Notes under the pieces: model-generated
Seen by the model: the letters and a program-made list of their open reading frames with translations, nothing else
Database searches by the model: none
What the model was told of the DNA's origin: nothing
Part shown: positions 17,399 to 26,704 of the stretch, one piece after another
Numbering within the stretch: position 1 is the first letter of the stretch
Layout: every line of letters begins with the position of its first letter
From: Lacrimispora sp. BS-2
Lineage (GTDB): Bacteria > Bacillota > Clostridia > Lachnospirales > Lachnospiraceae
Direction of reading: 5' to 3'
NCBI RefSeq assembly: GCF_040207125.1
Contig: NZ_CP157940.1
Span: forward strand, 1,240,001 to 1,304,000
DNA length: 64,000 nt
Made by a program: the position numbers and the translations under genes

Positions 17399-19168
17399 AT
17401 GCGATATTCGGAAGAAGTGATTGAAGAAGTCCGGATGAAGAATGACATCGTGGATGTGGTCTCGGGATACGTCAAGCTGCAGAAGAAGGGAAGTAATTAT
17501 TTTGGCCTCTGTCCTTTTCACAATGAAAAGTCCCCTTCCTTTTCCGTATCCCCCGCCAAGCAGATGTACTACTGCTTTGGCTGCGGTGCGGGCGGAAATG
17601 TGCTTACGTTTGTCATGGAATATGAAAATTATTCCTTTTCTGAGGCCCTAAAGGTCCTGGCAGACCGGTCAGGCGTGAAGCTTCCGGTGGCAGAGTACAG
17701 CAAGGAGGCAAGGGAGCAGGAGGATCTTAGGTCCGCTCTTTTGGAAATCAATAAGCTGGCCGCCAGTTACTTTTATTACCAGCTTAAAAAACCTCAGGGT
17801 GAGGCTGGCTACCGTTATTTAAGGGACAGACAGTTAAGCGACGAAACCATAACCAGGTTTGGGCTGGGCTATTCCAATAAGACAAGCGATGACCTTTACC
17901 GGTATTTAAGGGGCAAGGGATATGAGGATAGCCTGTTAAAGCAGACCGGACTGGTGACCATTGAGGAACGGGGGACCTATGATAAGTTTTGGAACCGGGT
18001 GATGTTCCCTATTATGGATGTGAATAACCGGGTCGTTGGTTTCGGAGGCCGGGTCATGGGCGCCGGGGAGCCAAAGTACTTAAACTCACCGGAGACAAAG
18101 CTTTTTGATAAAAGCCGGAATTTATATGGCTTAAATTATGCCAGGCTTTCACGGGAAAAATACATATTGATCTGCGAGGGGTACATGGATGTGATCGCAA
18201 TGCACCAGGCCGGCTTCACCAATGCGGTGGCCTCCCTGGGAACGGCCTTTACCACCCAGCATGCCCAGCTCTTAAAGCGGTATACGGATAAAGTGGTCCT
18301 CACGTATGACAGCGACGGCGCGGGTGTTAAGGCTGCCCTCCGTGCCATTCCCATTCTTAAGGAAGCAGGTATATCCATTCGCGTGCTTAACATGCAGCCC
18401 TATAAAGATCCGGATGAATTCATAAAGAATCTGGGAGCAGAAGCATTCCGCCAGCGGATCGATGAGGCCCGTAACAGCTTCCTGTTTGAAATTGATGTGC
18501 TGAAAAAGAACTATAAAATGGATGATCCGGAGCAGAAGACAGAATTTTACAATCAGGTGGCCAGGAAACTTCTGGAATTCCCGGAAGCCCTGGAACGGGA
18601 GAATTATTTAGAAGCGGTATCCAGGGAATTTTTTATCAATTATGAAGACTTAAAACGCCTGGTCAACCGTTTGGGTGCTTCTCTGGGACCGTCTGTTTTC
18701 ACTCAGAGGGAAGAAGAGGGAAAACTAAAAAACCAGAGGAAAAAGGAAAAGGAAGATGGTGTAAAGCAGTCCCAAAGGCTGCTTCTGACCTGGCTCATTG
18801 AAAATCCATTATTATTTGATAAGATTGAAGGAGTGATCACTCCCGATGATTTTATAGAAGAACTATATCACAAGGTGGCACGTATGGTTTTTGACGGACA
18901 CGCTGCCGGAACATTAAATCCGGCCGAGATCTTAAATCATTTCATTCATGATGAAGGTCAATACCGGGCAGTCGCAGGTCTTTTTCATGCGAGCTTAAAA
19001 GAGTCCCTAGATAATGAAGAGCAAAAAAAGGCGTTTTCGGAAACAATTATGAAAGTGAAAAAAAACAGTCTGAATTATGCCAGCCGCCATGCAGCAGGGA
19101 TTTTAGAACTGCAGAATATTATAAAGGAACAGGCTGCGCTAAAGGATTTGCATATTTCGCTGGATTAG
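17399..19168 (+). CDS. dnaG: DNA primase
   Basis: DnaG is 589 residues and makes RNA primers at the replication fork. The zinc-binding domain is at residues 38-64 (CPFHNEKSPSFSV and YYCFGCGAGGN). The TOPRIM catalytic core spans about 150-370 with YLNSPETKLFDK, LICEGYMDVIAMHQAG and VLTYDSDGAG. The C-terminal helicase-binding domain, diverged as usual, starts near 440. AAGGAG stands about 11 nt before the ATG. dnaG, rpoD and trmK follow one another closely, the classical macromolecular synthesis arrangement without rpsU. Confidence 0.96.
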   Translation: MRYSEEVIEEVRMKNDIVDVVSGYVKLQKKGSNYFGLCPFHNEKSPSFSVSPAKQMYYCFGCGAGGNVLTFVMEYENYSFSEALKVLADRSGVKLPVAEYSKEAREQEDLRSALLEINKLAASYFYYQLKKPQGEAGYRYLRDRQLSDETITRFGLGYSNKTSDDLYRYLRGKGYEDSLLKQTGLVTIEERGTYDKFWNRVMFPIMDVNNRVVGFGGRVMGAGEPKYLNSPETKLFDKSRNLYGLNYARLSREKYILICEGYMDVIAMHQAGFTNAVASLGTAFTTQHAQLLKRYTDKVVLTYDSDGAGVKAALRAIPILKEAGISIRVLNMQPYKDPDEFIKNLGAEAFRQRIDEARNSFLFEIDVLKKNYKMDDPEQKTEFYNQVARKLLEFPEALERENYLEAVSREFFINYEDLKRLVNRLGASLGPSVFTQREEEGKLKNQRKKEKEDGVKQSQRLLLTWLIENPLLFDKIEGVITPDDFIEELYHKVARMVFDGHAAGTLNPAEILNHFIHDEGQYRAVAGLFHASLKESLDNEEQKKAFSETIMKVKKNSLNYASRHAAGILELQNIIKEQAALKDLHISLD

Positions 19169-19207
19169 GGTGTACACTATAGGCAGGCTGTGGAAGGATG
19201 GAAGAAC

Positions 19208-20413
19208 ATGGACGAGAATGTGAAGAAGGCAGCAGATAAGATGGTGGGGTCAAGAAAAACGGAAGAAGAACAGGCTGCAGAGCTTAAGGCTATGGAGTCA
19301 GCCGCTGTATTTGAGGGAAAATTAAATCAGCTTCTCCTCCTGGCAAAAAAGAAACGGAATGTACTGGAAAACCAGGAAGTTCTGGATTTTTTCACGGGAG
19401 AGAATCTGGATTCGGATAAACTGGATCAGATTTATGATTTTCTGGAAAACAATAAGGTAGACGTACTTCAAATCGGCGGGGAAGAGCTGGATTTGGATGA
19501 GGATCTTTTCATTGAGGAAGATATCGAGGATGAAGAAGAAATCGATATGGAAAGTATTGATTTATCTGTTCCGGAAGGTATCAGCGTGGAGGATCCGGTC
19601 CGCATGTATTTGAAGGAGATCGGCAAGGTTCCGCTTCTTTCCAGTGAAGATGAGATTGAGCTTGCCAAGAAAATCGAACTGGGTGACGACGATGCAAAGC
19701 AGAGACTGACGGAGGCCAATCTGCGTCTGGTGGTCAGCATTGCCAAACGCTATGTAGGGCGGGGAATGCAGTTTTTAGATTTGATCCAGGAAGGAAATTT
19801 GGGACTTATTAAGGCTGTGGAAAAGTTTGACTACCGGAAGGGTTATAAGTTCAGCACCTACGCGACCTGGTGGATCAGACAGGCCATTACCCGTGCCATT
19901 GCGGACCAGGCCCGTACCATCCGGATCCCTGTTCATATGGTGGAGACCATCAACCGTCTGGTTCGTGTATCCAGACAGCTCTTACAGGAACTGGGACGGG
20001 AACCGGTGGCCGAGGAAATAGCAGCAAGAGCCGATATGCAGGTCGACCGGGTCAGGGAAATCATGAAGGTATCTCAGGAGCCGGTATCCTTAGAGACTCC
20101 CATTGGAGAGGAAGAGGACAGCCATCTGGGAGATTTTATTCAGGATGAGCAGGTGGCCGTTCCGGCTGATGCCGCCACATTCACCATGCTCCATGAGCAG
20201 CTGATGGAGGTGCTTGACACTCTTACCGAGCGGGAGCAAAAGGTTTTAAAGCTGCGTTTTGGTCTTGATGACGGGCGGCCCAGGACCCTGGAAGAGGTAG
20301 GAAAAGAATTTAATGTTACAAGAGAACGGATTCGCCAGATAGAGGCAAAAGCACTGCGCAAACTGCGCCATCCCAGCAGAAGCAAGAAGCTTAAGGACTA
20401 TCTGGATGATTAA
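19208..20413 (+). CDS. rpoD: RNA polymerase primary sigma factor (sigma-A)
   Basis: This housekeeping sigma factor is 401 residues. Region 1.1 is acidic (residues about 60-110), region 1.2 starts at [16 protein letters not shown], region 2 shows [16 protein letters not shown] and [14 protein letters not shown], and region 4 shows [21 protein letters not shown] with the -35 recognition helix. ATG 19208 follows GAAGGA; an upstream in-frame GTG at 19190 is less likely. It sits 39 bp after dnaG. Its promoter preference fits the many TTGACA/TATAAT boxes in this window. Confidence 0.97.
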   Translation: MDENVKKAADKMVGSRKTEEEQAAELKAMESAAVFEGKLNQLLLLAKKKRNVLENQEVLDFFTGENLDSDKLDQIYDFLENNKVDVLQIGGEELDLDEDLFIEEDIEDEEEIDMESIDLSVPEGISVEDPVRMYLKEIGKVPLLSSEDEIELAKKIELGDDDAKQRLTEANLRLVVSIAKRYVGRGMQFLDLIQEGNLGLIKAVEKFDYRKGYKFSTYATWWIRQAITRAIADQARTIRIPVHMVETINRLVRVSRQLLQELGREPVAEEIAARADMQVDRVREIMKVSQEPVSLETPIGEEEDSHLGDFIQDEQVAVPADAATFTMLHEQLMEVLDTLTEREQKVLKLRFGLDDGRPRTLEEVGKEFNVTRERIRQIEAKALRKLRHPSRSKKLKDYLDD

Positions 20414-20433
20414 GATACAAGACGGAGTTTAAG

Positions 20434-21135
20434 ATGAAGCTATCAAAGCGTTTGGAAACGATCGCTTCCTTTGTTCCGGAAGGAAGCAGAATCGCTGATA
20501 TTGGAACTGATCATGGTTATATTCCTATCCATTTGGTACAGGAAGGAAAAGCAAAACATGCCATTGCCATGGATGTGCGGGAGGGCCCCTTGTTACGGGC
20601 CCGGGCCCATATCCAGGAGGCAGGCTTACAGACTCAGGTAGAGGTCCGTTTAAGCGACGGACTTTTAAAATTGGAGGAAAACGAGGCTGATTGTGTAGTT
20701 ATAGCAGGTATGGGCGGAGAACTGATGATACATATTCTGGAGGCAGGCCGGGATTTATGGGAAAACATTCCTTACTGGGTCTTATCCCCCCACTCAGAGC
20801 TGGACAAGGTGCGCAGATTCCTGGAAGAACAGGAATTTTTTATTGAACGGGAGACTATGATAAAGGAAGAAGGCAAATATTATACCGTTATGGGGGTCAG
20901 CAGAGAGACAAAAGCGGGTAATATAGAGGAACGGGAGATTTCCTACCGTTATGGCAAGAGCCTGCTGGAATCAAAAGATCCTGTTTTAAAGGAGTATCTT
21001 AAAAAGGAAGAAGAACAGCTTGAGCAGATTATGAAGGGGCTTTCCGTGAACGGTACCGGCGCAGCGGTCAGAAGAATGGAAGAACTGAAGCTTGAATTGG
21101 CCTATAATAAGGAGGCACAGGATGCGGTGCGATGA
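20434..21135 (+). CDS. trmK: tRNA (adenine-22-N1)-methyltransferase
   Basis: This 233-residue SAM-dependent methyltransferase of the TrmK/YqfN family adds m1A at position 22 of tRNAs in Gram-positives. The SAM site motif I reads RIADIGTDHGYIPIHL, with the acidic strand end at AIAMDVREGPL and motif IV at CVVIAGMGGELM. A C-terminal coiled coil follows (residues about 165-225). It is placed after rpoD, as in Bacillus, and its last 14 bases overlap the start of the nif3 gene, showing translational coupling. Confidence 0.92.
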   Translation: MKLSKRLETIASFVPEGSRIADIGTDHGYIPIHLVQEGKAKHAIAMDVREGPLLRARAHIQEAGLQTQVEVRLSDGLLKLEENEADCVVIAGMGGELMIHILEAGRDLWENIPYWVLSPHSELDKVRRFLEEQEFFIERETMIKEEGKYYTVMGVSRETKAGNIEEREISYRYGKSLLESKDPVLKEYLKKEEEQLEQIMKGLSVNGTGAAVRRMEELKLELAYNKEAQDAVR

Positions 21136-21943
21136 ATTGATAAAAAAACTGGAACAGTTGGCACCGCCAGCCTGTGCCTGTGATTGGGATAATGTTGGCC
21201 TTTTAGCAGGCCGTAGTGATAAAGAGGTAAAAAAGGTTTTTATCGCCTTAGATGCTACTGATGAGGTGGTTGAGAATGCTGTCCTTTGGGGGGCAGATTT
21301 ATTGATTACCCACCATCCCCTTATTTTCAAGCCTTTGAATAAAATCAATGACAAAGATTTTATATCCAGGCGGATTATAAAGCTGATCCGCAATGATATT
21401 TCTTATTACGCCATGCATACGAATTTTGATGCGGCGCCTGGCTGTATGGCAGATGCGGCTGCAGAAAAGCTTGGGCTTACAGAATTAAAGGTGTTGGAAA
21501 AAGAAGGCGTGATGCAAAAGGAAACGTCTGAAGGACAAAAAGAAACGGTATATGGAATCGGAAAAACGGGGTATCTTAAGAAAGAGATGACAGTAAGAGA
21601 GATCGCCGCTCTTGTAAAGGAACGGTTTTGTCTTCCTTTTGTTACGGTTTACGGAGAGGACGCACCAGGGGAGCCAGTCCGTTTTGTGGGCATAAGCCCG
21701 GGATCTGGAGGAAGTATGATCAAGCCGGCTCTGGAAGCAGGCGTAAAGGTCTTTATAACCGGCGATATCGGCCACCATAATGGAATCGATGCCGCAGCAA
21801 ACCATATGGCTGTCATTGATGCCGGCCATTATGGTCTGGAATACCTGTTTCTGGATTTTATAGAAGAATTTCTAAAGAAAGAAGCAGGGGAGAACCTGGA
21901 AATCTCCAAGGCAGAAGTGGAATTTCCTGAAACATTCATATAA
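21122..21943 (+). CDS. Nif3-like dinuclear metal center protein
   Basis: This 273-residue Nif3/YqfO family protein forms hexamers around dinuclear metal sites. Some relatives are annotated GTP cyclohydrolase 1 type 2, but the physiological role is unsettled. The metal ligands are visible in LLITHHPLIFKP, MHTNFDAA and, late, AVIDAGHYGLEYLF. ATG 21122 is chosen because AAGGAGG lies 6 nt upstream, inside trmK; an ATG at 21092 would precede this ribosome binding site. The trmK-nif3 pair is conserved in Firmicutes. Confidence 0.9.
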   Translation: MRCDELIKKLEQLAPPACACDWDNVGLLAGRSDKEVKKVFIALDATDEVVENAVLWGADLLITHHPLIFKPLNKINDKDFISRRIIKLIRNDISYYAMHTNFDAAPGCMADAAAEKLGLTELKVLEKEGVMQKETSEGQKETVYGIGKTGYLKKEMTVREIAALVKERFCLPFVTVYGEDAPGEPVRFVGISPGSGGSMIKPALEAGVKVFITGDIGHHNGIDAAANHMAVIDAGHYGLEYLFLDFIEEFLKKEAGENLEISKAEVEFPETFI

Positions 21944-21954
21944 GGAGGAAGTGT

Positions 21955-23616
21955 ATGGCAGTTGTTACAATAAATGGTGTGGATAAGGAATACCCCATTG
22001 GCACGTCTTATCAAGAAATTGCAAAAGAGTATCAGTCCCAGTATGAAAATGATATATTACTGGTCAGTATAAACGGAAAATTAAGTGAGCTTCATAAAAC
22101 GGTCCAATTCGACTGCAGCCTTCGTTTCTTTACAGGGAAAGATCAGCCTGGAATCCAGACCTATCACAGAAGCGCTATTTTTGTCATGATGAAAGCCTTT
22201 TACGATGTGGCTGGTGCGGAAAATATTGAAAAAGTGACTGTGGATTTTTCTCTTGGGAAAGGCTATTATATTGAGGCTCATGGAAAGATTCAATTGACAG
22301 AGGAACTGCTTTCCCGGGTAAAGGCCCGCATGCAGGACTATGTGAGCCAAAAGATCCCGATCATGAAGCGGAGCGTAAACACGGATGATGCCATTGATCT
22401 GTTTCACAAGCACAGGATGTATGACAAGGAAAGATTGTTTCGTTACCGCCGGGTTTCCCGTGTCAATATTTACAGCATAGGCGGCTTTGAAGATTACTAC
22501 TATGGATACATGGTACAGAATACAGAATACATTAAATACTTTGACCTGATATTATTTGATGACGGCTTTATGCTTATGCTGCCCCAGAAGGAAAATCCGG
22601 AAGAAGTGCCTGCTTTTGATCCTGAAAAGAAGCAGAAGCTGTTCCGGGTGCTGAAGGAGAGCGTGAGATGGGGGGAACGGCTGAATGTATCCCATGTTGG
22701 CGCTCTGAATGAAGAAATTGCATCGGGCAACATCAACGAACTGATTTTAATCCAGGAGGCCCTGCAGGAAAAGAAGATTGCTGAGATCGCGGCAAAAATT
22801 GGTGCCGACAGGAGCAAGAAATTTGTAATGATTGCCGGGCCATCCTCATCCGGGAAAACCACCTTTTCCCACCGCCTGTCCGTTCAGCTAAAGGCTCAGG
22901 GAATGAACCCTCATCCCATTGCCGTGGATGATTATTTTGTGAATCGGGTAGACAGTCCGAAAAATCCGGACGGAAGCTACAATTATGAGGTTTTGGAGAG
23001 CCTGGACATTGAACAGTTCAATAAAGACATGACAGCCCTTCTGGCCGGAGAAACAGTGGAAATGCCGCGGTATCAATTTAAAACAGGGGTCCGGGAGTAC
23101 AGAGGTGATTATTTAAAGTTGGGAAAAGACGATATCCTGGTCATTGAAGGAATCCATTGCTTAAATGACAGGCTGTCCTATACTCTGCCAAAGGAAAGTA
23201 AATTCCGTGTATACGTAAGCGCCCTGACCCAGTTAAATGTTGATGAACACAACCGGATTCCAACAACCGATTGCCGCCTGATCCGCCGGATGGTACGGGA
23301 TGCCAGAACAAGAGGCGCTTGTGCACAGGACACCATACGCATGTGGCCGTCGGTAAGAGCAGGAGAGGAAGAGTATATTTTCCCCTTCCAGGAATCTGCG
23401 GATATGATGTTCAACTCAGCTACAGTCTATGAGCTTTCTGTGCTGAAGCAGTTTGCGGAACCGCTGTTATTCGGAATACCAAGAGAATCTCCGGAATACA
23501 TGGAAGCAAAGCGTCTGCTGAAATTCCTGGATTATTTTCTTGGAGTCAACAGTGAGGATATTCCCCGTAATTCCATTGTCAGGGAATTTATCGGAGGAAG
23601 CTGTTTTAAGGTTTAA
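21955..23616 (+). CDS. Nucleoside kinase with N-terminal TGS-like and ThrRS-type domains
   Basis: This 553-residue fusion protein starts with a TGS-like domain (residues 1-60, INGVDKEYPIGTSYQEIAKE). A domain related to the second additional domain of threonyl-tRNA synthetase follows (about 60-210). A uridine-kinase-like P-loop domain comes next (about 280-500) with MIAGPSSSGKTTFSHRLS, the acceptor-site VDDYFVNR and DILVIEGIHCLND. The kinase part should phosphorylate a nucleoside such as uridine or cytidine; the role of the translation-factor-like front is unknown. The ribosome binding site AGGAGG lies inside the 11-bp gap after nif3, so it closes the dnaG-rpoD-trmK-nif3 run. Confidence 0.88.
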   Translation: MAVVTINGVDKEYPIGTSYQEIAKEYQSQYENDILLVSINGKLSELHKTVQFDCSLRFFTGKDQPGIQTYHRSAIFVMMKAFYDVAGAENIEKVTVDFSLGKGYYIEAHGKIQLTEELLSRVKARMQDYVSQKIPIMKRSVNTDDAIDLFHKHRMYDKERLFRYRRVSRVNIYSIGGFEDYYYGYMVQNTEYIKYFDLILFDDGFMLMLPQKENPEEVPAFDPEKKQKLFRVLKESVRWGERLNVSHVGALNEEIASGNINELILIQEALQEKKIAEIAAKIGADRSKKFVMIAGPSSSGKTTFSHRLSVQLKAQGMNPHPIAVDDYFVNRVDSPKNPDGSYNYEVLESLDIEQFNKDMTALLAGETVEMPRYQFKTGVREYRGDYLKLGKDDILVIEGIHCLNDRLSYTLPKESKFRVYVSALTQLNVDEHNRIPTTDCRLIRRMVRDARTRGACAQDTIRMWPSVRAGEEEYIFPFQESADMMFNSATVYELSVLKQFAEPLLFGIPRESPEYMEAKRLLKFLDYFLGVNSEDIPRNSIVREFIGGSCFKV

Positions 23617-23629
23617 GAAGGAAATTGGC

Positions 23630-23658
23630 TTTACAAACAAATAAATTTGTGATATGTT
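23630..23658 (+). promoter_or_regulatory. Probable rnpB promoter
   Basis: TTTACA and TATGTT are separated by 17 bp, about 100 bp before the rnpB 5' end. A hairpin GGTGCT/AGCACC at 23701-23718 lies between and has no T-run. Confidence 0.5.
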
Positions 23659-23759
23659 AGTATAGCTTATGAGAAGCTGTCTTTTTCACTTTTCATAAAA
23701 GGTGCTGTTTTTAGCACCGTCCATCCAATTATGAAAACAGTTTTTTCATAATATAGTTT

Positions 23760-24103
23760 TGAGTAAGACAAATGGCCGCAGCTGCAAAGCCGAAAGGCTG
23801 CAGGTGAGGAAAGTCCGGGCTTCACAGGGCAGGATGCCAGATAACGTCTGGCGGAGGCGACTCTAGGGAAAGTGCAACAGAAATATACCGCCGCTTAATG
23901 CGGTAAGGGTGGAAAGGTGGTGTAAGAGACCACCGCCCTTCTGGTAACAGGAGGGGTCCATGTAAACCCCATCCGAAGCAAGACCGAACAGGGAGCATAA
24001 GGCGGCCCGTCTGCTCCCGGGTAGGTCGCTTGAGCCTGCCGGCGACGGCAGGCCTAGATAGATGGCCATTCAACGACATAACCCGGCTTATCGTCTTACT
24101 CAA
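23760..24103 (+). ncRNA. rnpB: RNase P RNA, bacterial class A
   Basis: This is the catalytic RNA of RNase P, which trims tRNA 5' leaders. The ends pair (GAGTAAGAC at 23761 with GTCTTACTC ending at 24101). The universal core is present: GAGGAAAGTCCGGGCT, CAGGGCAGGATGCC, AGGGAAAGTGCAACAGAAA, CCGAACAGGG-type P8-P9 sequence, CCTAGATAGATGG and ACATAACCCGGCTTAT. The overall plan matches type A rather than the Bacillus type B. It is flanked by a promoter and a shared terminator. Confidence 0.96.
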
Positions 24104-24155
24104 AGCTTAAAAAATGGGACTATTTTAAAATGGTCTCACTGAAAAACAATGCACA

Positions 24156-24188
24156 AAAAATGCGCCTTGATCAACAAGGCGCATTTTT
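24156..24188. terminator. Shared terminator of rnpB and pyrBI
   Basis: AAAAATGCGCCTTG pairs with CAAGGCGCATTTTT around a 5-nt loop, with T-runs on both strands. The remaining 24189-24275 holds nothing else that I can identify. Confidence 0.85.
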
Positions 24189-24275
24189 ATCGTTAAACGG
24201 ATATTTGCAATCCGTGACCCTGCTTACTTATAACCGAATAGCAGTTATTGCAGATTCATCTCCTGACGGCAACGT

Positions 24276-24701
24276 TTATTTTGTGTATTTTTCTTCACAA
24301 TACATGCAGCGGTAGACTTCTTTGTCTTCATCGGCAAGATAGAATATATGTGGAAGCCCCTGCTCAATGGAGGTAATGCAGCGGGGGTTCTTACACTGGA
24401 TCACGTTGGTGATCTTTTTGGGAAGGCTTAGGGCCTTCTTTTCCACAATCAGGTTATCCCTTATAATGTTGACTGTAATGTTATGGTCAATATAGCCCAG
24501 GATGTCCAGATCAATGTGGTCTAAGCCGCCTTCAATTTTTATAATATCCTTTTTTCCCATCTTATTGCTTTTTGCATTCTTAATGATGGCAACCTGGCAA
24601 TCCAGCTTGTCCAGACCCAGGTTATAGTAAATTTCCAGGCTTTTTCCGGCTTCAATGTGGTCTAATACGATTCCTTCTTTTAATCCACTGATATTTAACA
24701 T
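24276..24701 (-). CDS. pyrI: Aspartate carbamoyltransferase regulatory subunit
   Basis: PyrI is 141 residues and binds nucleotide effectors, transmitting allosteric control to PyrB. The N-terminal allosteric domain (1-95) is followed by a zinc domain with four cysteines in QCKNPRC and [10 protein letters not shown], which docks to the catalytic trimer. It overlaps the end of pyrB by 7 bp, so the subunits are translationally coupled. The presence of PyrI implies feedback-regulated, holoenzyme-type aspartate transcarbamoylase, unlike the unregulated trimer of Bacillus. Confidence 0.93.
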   Translation of the reverse strand: MLNISGLKEGIVLDHIEAGKSLEIYYNLGLDKLDCQVAIIKNAKSNKMGKKDIIKIEGGLDHIDLDILGYIDHNITVNIIRDNLIVEKKALSLPKKITNVIQCKNPRCITSIEQGLPHIFYLADEDKEVYRCMYCEEKYTK

Positions 24702-25618
24702 GATTTTTCTACCTCCAGTAATGTCATGATAAGAGCCATACGCACATACACGCCGTACTGCGCCTGCTTAAAGTAAGCGGCTCTGGGATCCTCGTCAATT
24801 TCCACTGAGATTTCGTTGACTCTTGGAAGGGGATGAAGAACATACATATCTTCCTTCGCCAGTTTCATTTTCTTTTTGTCCAGAATGTAGCAGTCCTTCA
24901 ACCGAATGTAATCCTCTTCATTAAAAAAGCGCTCTTTTTGAACGCGGGTCATATAAAGGATATCAAGAGATGGCATTGCTTCATCAAGGCTGTCCATTTC
25001 CACAAATTCAATGTTGTTGGCTTTTAACACATCTTCACGGATGTATTCAGGTACTCGCAGTTCCGGGGGAGAAATCAAGATGAATTTAATGTTTTTGTAA
25101 CGTACAAGAGCATTAATCAGAGAGTGAACCGTGCGGCCGAATTTCAAATCACCGCAGAGGCCGATGGTCAGATCATTTAAGCGGCCTTTTAAAGAACGTA
25201 TGGAAAGAAGATCAGTCAGAGTCTGGGTCGGATGCTGGTGGCCTCCGTCTCCGGCATTGATTACCGGTATGCTGGAATGGTTAGCCGCTACCAGCGGAGC
25301 CCCTTCCTTGGGATGTCTCATGGCACAAATGTCTGCGTAGCAGGAAATGACCCGAATGGTGTCAGCAACACTTTCTCCTTTTGCGGCAGAACTGGAGTCG
25401 GCAGAAGAAAAGCCTAGTACACTGCCGCCCAGATTCAACATGGCAGCCTCGAAACTCAAACGAGTTCTTGTACTTGGCTCATAAAATAATGTCGCTAATT
25501 TTTTTCCATCGCATACATGAGAATATTTTGGAAGATTTTCTTCGATATCTTTGGCCAGATTTAAGAGCTGCCCTGTCTCTTCCACACTAAAGTCTAACGG
25601 GTTAAGTAAATGTCTCAT
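24695..25618 (-). CDS. pyrB: Aspartate carbamoyltransferase catalytic subunit
   Basis: PyrB is 307 residues and condenses carbamoyl phosphate with aspartate, the committed step of pyrimidine synthesis. The carbamoyl-phosphate site reads [13 protein letters not shown], the lysine loop [13 protein letters not shown] follows, and [11 protein letters not shown] and [10 protein letters not shown] complete the active site. AAAGGAG precedes the ATG. A TTGAAA-17-TATAGT promoter lies 50-80 bp upstream. I see no PyrR-type attenuator in the short leader. Confidence 0.96.
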   Translation of the reverse strand: MRHLLNPLDFSVEETGQLLNLAKDIEENLPKYSHVCDGKKLATLFYEPSTRTRLSFEAAMLNLGGSVLGFSSADSSSAAKGESVADTIRVISCYADICAMRHPKEGAPLVAANHSSIPVINAGDGGHQHPTQTLTDLLSIRSLKGRLNDLTIGLCGDLKFGRTVHSLINALVRYKNIKFILISPPELRVPEYIREDVLKANNIEFVEMDSLDEAMPSLDILYMTRVQKERFFNEEDYIRLKDCYILDKKKMKLAKEDMYVLHPLPRVNEISVEIDEDPRAAYFKQAQYGVYVRMALIMTLLEVEKSC

Positions 25619-25667
25619 AAGAATCTCCTTTATCCACTAAATTAAGGTTTAAAATTCTATCCCATCT

Positions 25668-25696
25668 ACTATACAGTATTAGTTAAAATATTTCAA
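25668..25696 (-). promoter_or_regulatory. pyrBI promoter
   Basis: On the minus strand TTGAAA and TATAGT are separated by 17 bp. Confidence 0.75.
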
Positions 25697-25963
25697 CACT
25701 TTTTTAAAAATTATGGTATAATTTAGGCCTGAAACTTTTTTCCAGAAGTTGGATGGAAACCCCTGTAAGGAATATTTAAGGAAGTGTAAGAAAATAAAGA
25801 ATGACCGATGGAAATGTCTTGTTGTATAATGTGTATGCAAAGTCAAGTGTCTCGTGGTAAGCTGCAGGATATTTGATCTTTGCAGCAGTTGCCAGTTGCA
25901 GGCGTGCTTACATTCCTGTGCCTGGCTCATTGCTTGCAAAAATAAAGAAAGGAGGTGTCTGTT

Positions 25964-26704
25964 TTGGCGGAAGGAAAGACACCTATGATTCAGGTCAAGA
26001 ATCTTTATAAGGTGTACAAAGTGGGAAACACAAAGGTCTATGCGTTAAATGGCGTGGACTTTACTATATATAAAGGGGAATTCTGTGCGATCGTAGGCCC
26101 CTCCGGTTCCGGTAAATCCACTCTCTTAAATATGTTGGCCGGCCTTGAGAAGCCATCAAAGGGAGAGATTGTCATCGGCGGGAACCATATAGAAAAGCTT
26201 TCGGAAAATCAGCTGGTATCATTCCGCAGAAAGCATGTGGGTTTTATTTTCCAGTCCTATAATCTTTTAAAGACCATGAATGCAGTAGAGAATGTGGCCT
26301 TGCCTCTGTCATTTCGGGGTGTGCCAAAGAAAACAAGGAATGAAAAGGCAAAGGAGTACATAAAACTGGTAGGGCTTGAGAAGCAGATGAAGCATATGGC
26401 TAACGAGATGTCGGGAGGTCAGCAGCAGAGGGTCGGCATTGCAAGAGCTTTGGCAGTAGATCCTAAGATCATCTTTGCGGATGAGCCCACTGGTAACCTG
26501 GATTCCAAGACTACCAGGGAAATTTTAAGCTTAATGCAGAAAATCGTGAGGGAGCAGAATCAGACCCTGGTCATGGTTACTCATGATAATTATATTGCAA
26601 AGTTTGCAGACAGACAATTCCATATAGTAGATGGAAAAATCTTTAAAATTGAAGAACAGCATCATGAGTATACGAAGGAGGATATGGGAAATGAAGAAGG
26701 GTAG
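25964..26704 (+). CDS. ABC transporter ATP-binding protein (MacB/LolD type)
   Basis: This 246-residue ATPase has Walker A GPSGSGKST, Q-loop FIFQSYNLL, signature MSGGQQQRVGIARAL, Walker B IIFADEPTGNLDS and the H-loop in MVTHD. This subclass pairs with FtsX/MacB permeases that drive extracytoplasmic mechanics rather than import. I choose the TTG at 25964, 8 nt after AAAGGAGG; a GTG at 25955 overlaps that ribosome binding site. It overlaps the next gene by 14 bp. Upstream, 25700-25950 contains two isolated TATAAT boxes (25717, 25825) with weak -35 partners. Confidence 0.92.
   Translation: MAEGKTPMIQVKNLYKVYKVGNTKVYALNGVDFTIYKGEFCAIVGPSGSGKSTLLNMLAGLEKPSKGEIVIGGNHIEKLSENQLVSFRRKHVGFIFQSYNLLKTMNAVENVALPLSFRGVPKKTRNEKAKEYIKLVGLEKQMKHMANEMSGGQQQRVGIARALAVDPKIIFADEPTGNLDSKTTREILSLMQKIVREQNQTLVMVTHDNYIAKFADRQFHIVDGKIFKIEEQHHEYTKEDMGNEEG

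Noticed and set aside
23701..23718. Hairpin GGTGCT/AGCACC as terminator of the nucleoside kinase gene
   Set aside because: No T-run follows and it lies inside the rnpB leader; the role is unclear.
24130..24315. Plus-strand frame of 61 codons after rnpB
   Set aside because: It spans the shared terminator and runs into antisense pyrI; no ribosome binding site.
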